Below are positions 57,601-64,000 of a stretch of 64,000 bases of DNA, piece after piece. This DNA is from Avena insularis. Taxonomy: Eukaryota; Streptophyta; Magnoliopsida; Poales; Poaceae. A program made the position numbers and the translations under genes. The notes under the pieces were generated by a model. It saw nothing but the letters and a program-made list of their open reading frames with translations. It searched no databases and was not told the DNA's origin. The DNA lies in NCBI GenBank assembly GCA_023614405.1, contig CM042689.1, positions 281,239,533 to 281,303,532 of the forward strand, given 5' to 3'. Positions within the stretch are counted from its first letter, which is position 1, and the number at the start of each line of letters is the position of its first letter.

Positions 57601-58916
57601 AATTCTAGAAAATAAAATAGAAGTCCAAAAATTATAAATAAAATATTTTTGGATTCACAATAATCCACACTATCCAAATAAAATAACATATAAAATTTTA
57701 TACATTGATGATCAAGTAGGGACTTAATAACCCCTGACATCAAGTGATTCTAGCGCCGTATATTACGCGTTAGCCATGATATTTGGAATGGGACAGAGAA
57801 GTCAGCTGTATCTTCTTCCTCTCGCATGAAGCTGGATGTGCAGGTGGTGACTGTTATCCTCGTAACGTGCATATTAATTGGTAATTCGTAGAGGATATGC
57901 AGCATATGGGTGGGAACCCTCATCGTCCCACGATAGTTCTGGCATCTAAAGGTTTGAATAAACCATTGCCGTAATTCATTATATGGGCATGGTGTACACC
58001 AAGGAGGCATGCGAGGTCACGAAGGGGGTAGTGATTGGCTTGGACCAACTACTGGGCCCCACGTCATGGAATTGTGGATGGGAAAGTACGCCCGGTTGTG
58101 CAACAAGGAGTTGATCTCTCATGGGTAAAGTAACGCAGCTCTGCAGAGTGTAAGAACTGTAACTTGTTACTCCTGTTAGGAAAGGAGCTCTGACGCGGCG
58201 GAAAGGAACTCCATGAAAGTTCTGTGAGGAACCTGTGATTGTCATAGTTTTTCAGAATAAAATCAATCTTTGAAGAAAGATTTACAAAAGTTGCATAGTG
58301 CCAAGGATTTATAATCCGAGGTGGTAGTTAGAGCATCAAACTTCCCACCTTGCATATAATGAACTTGTTGGGTAACGCCGTTACTCATTGTTTCCTGTGA
58401 TCCCTTGCTTAGACTCTGAGGATCCCGAAGACGTGCCAATGTATGTAGCCGAATGCTAAGAAGAGGTGTTCTACGATGAACCTGATCTGTCCAGAGGTGT
58501 TGAAGGAGTGGATTACGAAATCGGCTACGGTGTCGATGATAACGAGTCCAACTAAGTATCCTTAGTTAGTAGTAACCAACGGAGCCGAGCAGCATGAACT
58601 CTATAGAATAAGCTGCTAAGCTCAACTCCTAGTCGGAGTTGTTACTTTTAAATTCCGCTGAGACACTTTATATTTTGGTTTGAAAGTTGGATCTTTAGGA
58701 AGTCTTGAACTTTCGGTATTGTAATAAGAAGGTGTGTATATTTGTAATATGGACCCGCAATGTTTCTGTTGTACCACTCTGAGAGATGTGATATTTACAA
58801 AACGGTGTTCTGTGGATGTCATGTCAACGACTAGAGTATAGTACACATGAAGTGGTATGCTGGGTCACCGCAAAAAGCCACTGCGTGGCACAGGAAGTGT
58901 TCATGAAGATATTACA
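54684..58916 (+). repeat. solo LTR (E1, 4233 bp) in an intron of the antisense gene
   Basis: Starts TGTAACATCC and ends GATATTACA, so the termini TGTAA/TTACA are inverted. A 7-bp direct repeat ACAAAAG lies directly on both sides (54677-54683, 58917-58923). Sequence from 54684 to about 57200 matches the LTR at 61440-64000. There is no internal domain: the antisense gene of D resumes on the right. It contains a 38-bp tandem duplication at about 55826-55901. Probably left by LTR-LTR recombination. Confidence 0.82.
58413..58556 (+). other. putative acidic terminal exon inside LTR E1
   Basis: After TCCCTTGCTTAG the frame reads SEDPEDVPMYVAEC, one TAA at 58457, then EEVFYDEPDLSRGVEGVDYE and YGVDDNESN, stop. 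The acidic/Tyr-rich content, the AG acceptor and the phase (codon split after its first base) parallel block 3 in the C LTRs, although the LTR sequences differ. Confidence 0.35.
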
Positions 58917-58923
58917 ACAAAAG

Positions 58924-61140
58924 AAAGATGATAACTATCCTACAACTATAAGGCCTAAGCAGCTGCGTCCTGAGTGGCCTTGGAGCCAGATTGCCTGCTC
59001 TTGACCTCTTCCAGCCGCCTCACCGCGTACTCCGCTAGCAAGCCAATCAGCTTCGGCCCATAACGTTTATAGCAGGCAGCATAGAGGGCAAAGGCTACCT
59101 GAGATCCGTCAGGAGCCGTTGGCATCTGGGAGGTGACCTGATGAAGATCCATCTCCGCCCCTGACGCCATGGCCATCGCCAACCCCATGGACGCGCTGAT
59201 GCCCTTCTGTTTGCGCATGTACACCGCGGGCGCCTCGGCTGACAGCGCATCCGCCAACAAGTTGACATCCTCAAGGGCAACGCCCTTGGGGACGAGCTCC
59301 TTGTAGAAGCGCCCGAGAACCTCCTTGGCTTTGGCAAGAGAGCCAACCACAGTACTAAGCGGTCTTTGATTGCCGCAGTAGCATCATCCAGAGCACTACC
59401 ATGCTCCAGAGAATTGCGGTCGAACTCAATGCCTGCGGCATCTAGAAAAACGGAAAAAGCAAAATGAGAATCAAGCAAAACCAGAGAGAGAAGGCAGCCG
59501 AAATGGAACAAGTATAGACGAAATTACTCACCCAAAATAGCCTTGGCGGCAGCCATCAACTTCTCGGCTACCTCCTTCTCATGAAGCTTGGCGGTGAAGG
59601 CTTCTCCTCGCGATCCGTAGCTTCCTGCAGCGCTCCTTGGCGCAGTGCGTCGGCTAACTCCCTCGGCGCTCCTTCGCTGCTTAATTCCTCGGCCTTTTTC
59701 TCCGCTCGCCCGAGGCTCTTTTTGAGAACATCAAGCTCGCAGAGGGCAGCGTTATTTTCATCTGCAAAAAGCAGCGAAAGTATGCATGAGATTTGCAAGC
59801 TGGCAAGCAGACGAAAAAGTAGAAGATCTAGTTAAGAATGTACCTTGAAGCCGCTGCAGGCTAGCCTCCAATGCCATATGCTGCTTCACCAGTTGGTTGG
59901 CTCCTTGCACAAAAGGCTGCAAGAAGAAACAACTTATCAGGAAAAGGGCTCGGGCCAAGCAAGAAACGAGCAAAAATAAATCAAACACACGAAAAGCGCT
60001 CGGGGGCTCCCCCCCGAGACACGCACAAAACAGAAGCAATGATCAGCAGATCATACGAAAAGCGCTCGGGGGCTCCCCCCACGGCAATAATGGAAACACT
60101 TACATGATCAGACGGAGACTCCGAAGGTCCGGCTGTAGTCTTCTGGGAGACGATCACCCGAACCCCCTGCGGAGAAGGGTTCGGAGCAGCGCCCCTAGAG
60201 GTGGCCACCGTCTGAGAGGGAGGAGGCGTCACCTTCGACTCCCCCACCATCTCCTTTGTGGCATCGCTAAACGAGCCCTCAGAAGAGTGGCTGCAAAATA
60301 AAAACACCAGTCAAAGACAAGCAAGCAACAAGGAAAGATAGCAAAAGGCGTCCGAAGGAACTTACGAGTCCATATCGCTCAAGTTGAAGACAGGCAAGGC
60401 CCTCTTTCCCTTCTTATCTTCCTTCTTATCTTCCTTCTTCCGCTAAATAGCTTCTGACTGCAGGCGTGGCCGGAATAGGGGAGGAAGAGCCACCATCACC
60501 TCCACTGTGACGCACAAGGCATGGCGGGTCCCTAGGCGTCGGTGGAGTCGAGGAATCCGACGATTCGCTCGAGCTCCGTGCCTGCTTTCGGGTGTGCTCC
60601 TCGCTCGACTCGGGGGCTTCCTCAATCGGTGACTGCGTCGAGGGAAGCTCAGACATGGAGTCCACTACCTCCTTGTTTGGCGCATCTGGAAAATGTTCGG
60701 GTAGTGGAGTCACCATGCCAGGTACCTTGAACTCCAGCACAAAGAAAACAAACTTTCAGAACAAGGAAGAACAAGAAAACGCATTCGGAAAAATCACTAC
60801 GCGCACGTCTTAGATCTACACCTGCGGCACCGGTCGAGAGGCGCTGAACGGAGGGGTCAGTGATCTCCCCGGAAGGTCCTCATCAGCTTTGATCTTCAGC
60901 AGCAGCTGAAGGACTCTGTCGAGGTCCCCCTTGGAGAGCTCCTCAGCCGCAACTCTCGTCGGGTCATGGCGGACAGTATAAAGGAACATCGGGTGCGCCC
61001 TAGCCTAGAGCGGCTGCACCCGACGTTTGAGGAAGGTGCGGATAATATCCACAGCATTCACCTCCTTCTCCGGAATCACCTGGAGGTCCTCCACCCGACG
61101 GTAGAGCTCCTCTATATCCTCCACCTCACCCTCCAGGATG
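58924..61140 (-). pseudogene. antisense gene (aORF) of D, 5' and middle exons
   Basis: Minus-strand exons are separated by good splice sites. Exon about 61140-60822: DIEELYRRVEDLQV, FLKRRVQPL (TAG) ARAHPMFLYTVRHDPTRV, donor GCCGCAG|GTGTAG. Exon about 60740-60370: MLEFKVPGMVTPLPEHFPDA, Ser-rich, a 1-nt shift near 60440, LPVFNLSDMDS|GTAAGT. Exon about 60290-60105 (Ser/Thr-rich). Exon about 59920-59845 (VKQHMALEASLQRLQ). Exon about 59755-59530 (acceptor TTTTTGCAG, donor GGGTGAGT). Exon about 59440-58955 (MVGSLAKAKEVLGRFYKEL, APAVYMRKQKGISASMGLAM). I recognise the style of the putative gypsy-type (Transposase_28-like) proteins encoded antisense in Tat elements. Confidence 0.7.
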
Positions 61141-61439
61141 TGGTTCTTCCATGTATCACAACTTCATAAATGTTTGAAAGCTCCAGATGTTGCAATCACA
61201 CACCAAGAGATAGAACTACAAGCAGACCTGACCTATATTGAAAAACCTTGTAAGATACTGGAAGAAAACTGGAAAAGATTTAGGAACAGAGCAATCAAAT
61301 ATTGCAAGGTACGGTGGGAACATCACCCTGAAAGGGAAGCCACGTGGGAAAAAGAAGAGGATTTAAGGAACGCCTATCCAGAACTATTCAGGTACATCTC
61401 CACAAACTTGGGGACAAAGTTTAATTTAAGAGGGAAATG
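61141..61439 (+). pseudogene. integrase C-terminus and chromodomain, 5'-truncated gypsy (F)
   Basis: The frame begins at FFHVSQLHKCLKAPDVAITH, the conserved end of the integrase C-terminal domain, and continues through a chromodomain (DLTYIEKPCKILEENWKRFR, KYCKVRWEHHPEREATWEKE). It reads through to a stop at 61467, inside the LTR. Everything upstream of HVSQL is missing; D's antisense gene abuts at 61140. The polypurine tract TTTAAGAGGGAAATG precedes the LTR. Confidence 0.85.
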
Positions 61440-64000
61440 CGTAACATCCCAAAGATTTAGGAACTAATGAAGGGTAGATTTAGGAATATGGAATGTTGCA
61501 TGCATTCATCTTTGAAAATGTGGGTAAAATTTTCGCCAAATAAAAACCTAAAGTGATCAAGTTTCTTTCATACTTTGAGATTAGGTTTAGTCTTAAAGGA
61601 TGATTGCAATAGACTTTGTTGTGATCTTTGAGGAATTAAGTGTTTTTAAAGTGAAATTGAATTTTAAACTTGAGAGAGTTTGAATTATAATTCAAATGAA
61701 TGAGGAATAAGTTTTGAATCTTAATTTAATTAAGAGTTTAATATTACAACTTAAATTCTATCTAAAGAAAAACAATAAAGAATATGAAAACTTATTTCGT
61801 ATTATCAATATATAAACAAGTTACAAAATTGTAACTTATTGAAATCATCCACACACTTCACAAAAGCAAATAAATAAAGAATAAGAATATTCTTTATTAA
61901 TAATAATGTAATCTTTATTACAGAAGAATAAAATGAAGATTACAAGATAATAAAATGAAAATTACAAAAGAATAAGAAGATTACATTGGATTATTCTGTA
62001 ACTATTCTATAAAAGAAAAACTAAACTACAATCTTCATCTTCAAATCTGTACCTGCAAGATAAACATTAATAAAACAATAATAATGTTAGAGTTAGTATT
62101 ATTTTTTCTCTCAGACATGTCAGTGAAGTGCACTAGACAAATTCATCATTGAGAAATTTATAAAAAGGGGCAAGTTTCACCAATATAAAAGAATCTATCT
62201 TTCATAAATTTTAAGCCAAAGGGTCAAATTGACAGCAAGGAGGGGAAAATTCACCAGCCAGGTAAAAGTAATCTGATCAAAGTAACTTCCAAGACCAAAG
62301 CATATCCACAAGTGCACAGCAAGCACACAGGCAGGACACACACCAACATGCATGTGATGTGTCATCGACCTCACAAGACCCCAAACTCACAAAACCAAAC
62401 ACGGCCGTGGAGGCACTAGTGCATCTCTCCTTTGCTTGCACATAAACAACCAACTTAGACAAAGAGATTACCAAGCACAAACCAAACCACCAAAGATCAA
62501 CCAAACATCACCAGGATGGTGATATAAGGAAGGGGAAGGATCAGGTGGACAGCAAGGCCAAGTCCAGGAGCTAGGAGGAGCAGGCTAGCTCAAGGACAAA
62601 TCTAGGAGCTAGGAGGAGCAGGCTAGCTCAAGGACAAGCACAGAAGCTCAGCAAAACAAGATCATCATCACCACTTTACTCCACAAACATCAGATTCTGT
62701 GGTGAGTTTCATAAAACCTTCACATGATCTAATCATATCATCTAGACAGAAGCATGTGTTGTCTTATAAAACAAACCCTCGAAAAGCACCCAAGTGGGGT
62801 GACTCCATCATAGGGATTTTAAACTCTAAAAGCAAACAGCAAAGTACCAGGATCCATCCAGAGCTCAGAGCAACTCATTGCTCTGGTTGTGAAGCTATAT
62901 ATTATAATTCAAGCATAAATATAGCTATGATCTAATTTCTAGGCACATCCCTAAAGAAAGGGTGGCACCTTAGAAACTAATCTTTTGGATCCATAGAATG
63001 ATCAAGCCTACTATCATTTTTCTACAAGTTTTGATTCAGAAACAATAGCTGGTACCACTACCAGGACTATCCATATGAATCAACTAGATAAGGTCTGACC
63101 CCCTAAGCCTCATACCAACATCATTGGTCTTAGGGAATTCAGAAAAGAACATCTATGTTTATCTCTCAAAGTCAAGCTTATCTTAAGCTTAAACCAACCG
63201 AATCAATGGATTAGAATCAAACTTGTGTGCCATACCAAAATGGTGTCACAAGAACAATTCTATATAAATCTGGATAAACATCCAATCATCACAGATTCAA
63301 TAAATTAATCTATTAATCATTTTTCTATCAGGAATCATAATGTTTATCTGTACTGTTTGAGATCATGATGAACTCAAACCACATATTAATTTCTAAACCA
63401 ACAGCACTAGGATAGTGATTTCATCACATCATAACCAGCTCCTAGACCATGAATGACAGTGGAAGGTTACCAAGTCGCTAACTTTACCAAGCATGGATTC
63501 CAAAGCAACTATACCATCTGAATCATATGCAAACCAAGCATAAAATCATCTAATAAGCCACCAGAATCATCATAGTTCATCTCAAGCAACAAGTCTCAGG
63601 CCAATAACCATTTAGCATGTTTACAGACCATTCAGACATGATCTAATTCATCCAGTATATGAACAACCACAGGATAAGAACCCTAAATGGATAGAACATA
63701 CTAATCAGAACTAGACAGTAACCAGAGAGGTCACTGCCAACATCCAGCATGGGATGAGCGAGCACAGGGAGCACAAGGGAGGAGGAACAAAACTCACCAA
63801 AGGTCCTCGCTGGAGACTAAAAGAGGAAGCAGAGGGGCCAACGTCCATGGCGGAACGGGGAGCACCCCAGGAGGGGCGCTGCAACCCATACGGCGCTACG
63901 ATAGCGACCCTGACCACACCTAGAGGCGAGGAGCATCACCACGACACGTGACGGCGGCAACAGCACCTCGATCTACGCCAATCCCCAAACCCTAGGGTTC
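61440..64000 (+). repeat. 3' LTR of element F, runs off window (E2)
   Basis: Starts CGTAACATCCCAAAGATTT (first base T changed to C relative to E1) and matches 54684 to about 57240 with small indels. It contains the same 38-bp tandem duplication (about 62560-62637). The window ends inside the GC-rich part (about 63750 on), where minus-strand ORFs are LTR shadows. Confidence 0.9.

Larger units (their letters stand above)
47357..61140 (+). mobile_element. Tat-clade gypsy (D), both LTRs missing
   Basis: Gag, protease with DGGS active site, RT, a second (archaeal-type) RNase H, integrase, then an antisense spliced gene downstream of pol. Dual RNase H and an antisense ORF are hallmarks of the Tat lineage (Grande and RIRE2 types). 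The left end is cut inside gag by element B's LTR, the right end at about 61140 by element F. A solo LTR (54684-58916) sits inside. It appears to be the oldest layer of the nest. Confidence 0.85.

Noticed and set aside
54684..64000. E1 and E2 as the 5' and 3' LTRs of one element
   Set aside because: The antisense gene of D continues on both sides of E1, E1 has its own flanking direct repeats, and the sequence between E1 and E2 is D antisense gene plus only an integrase tail.
1..64000. Host genes, tRNA, rRNA, CRISPR-like arrays
   Set aside because: No gene with host-like exon structure outside transposons, no tRNA or rRNA fold or signature, and the tandem repeats present are short LTR or Helitron duplications without spacer structure.

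Overview
The window is a dense nest of plant transposable elements. I see no host protein-coding gene, rRNA or tRNA that I would defend. It looks like intergenic DNA from a large-genome grass, probably Pooideae. Reasons: an Athila-clade element with a tRNA-Asp primer site, like common Triticeae families (recognised from memory); chromodomain (Tekay-like) gypsy elements with 4-kb LTRs starting TGTAACATCC; a Tat-clade gypsy with an antisense multi-exon gene; and a Helitron. The species is not determined.

Layout, outermost first. (D) A Tat-clade gypsy lies on + at about 47357-61140: gag, protease, RT, two RNase H domains, integrase, then a spliced antisense gene. A 4.2-kb solo LTR (E1, 54684-58916) sits in an intron of that gene. 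(B) An Athila-clade element lies on -. Its 5' LTR, primer site and gag start are at 46570-47356, and its gag end, protease and a second ORF are at 1-3317. It probably inserted into D. (A) A gag-only, long-LTR element (3318-46569) split B. Its 5' LTR is 3318-5698 plus 16722 to about 17690, its short interior runs to 19161, and its 3' LTR is 19162-19470 plus 43095-46569. (Helitron) An 11-kb Helitron on - (5699-16721) interrupts A's 5' LTR. A 4.8-kb copia element (10060-14815, 5-bp target duplication ATTTG) is nested in the Helitron. (C) A compound gypsy LTR-internal-LTR-internal-LTR (19471-43089, outer target duplication CAAGA) interrupts A's 3' LTR. (F) At the right edge, a 5'-truncated chromodomain gypsy tail (61141-61439) leads into an LTR (61440-64000+) of the same family as E1.

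Almost every coding region is broken by stops and frameshifts. The main intact ORF is an extra reading frame (ORF0, 33516-34310) upstream of gag in the second C internal domain. The two C internal domains share many identical lesions, so the array most likely grew by unequal recombination after the element had died.

The most interesting leads are: the C array and its shared lesions; three exon-like, phase-compatible acidic/Tyr-rich segments inside the C LTRs with a partial parallel in the E LTR; ORF0; the Helitron with a textbook hairpin and CTAG end; and the solo LTR inside an intron of the antisense gene of D.
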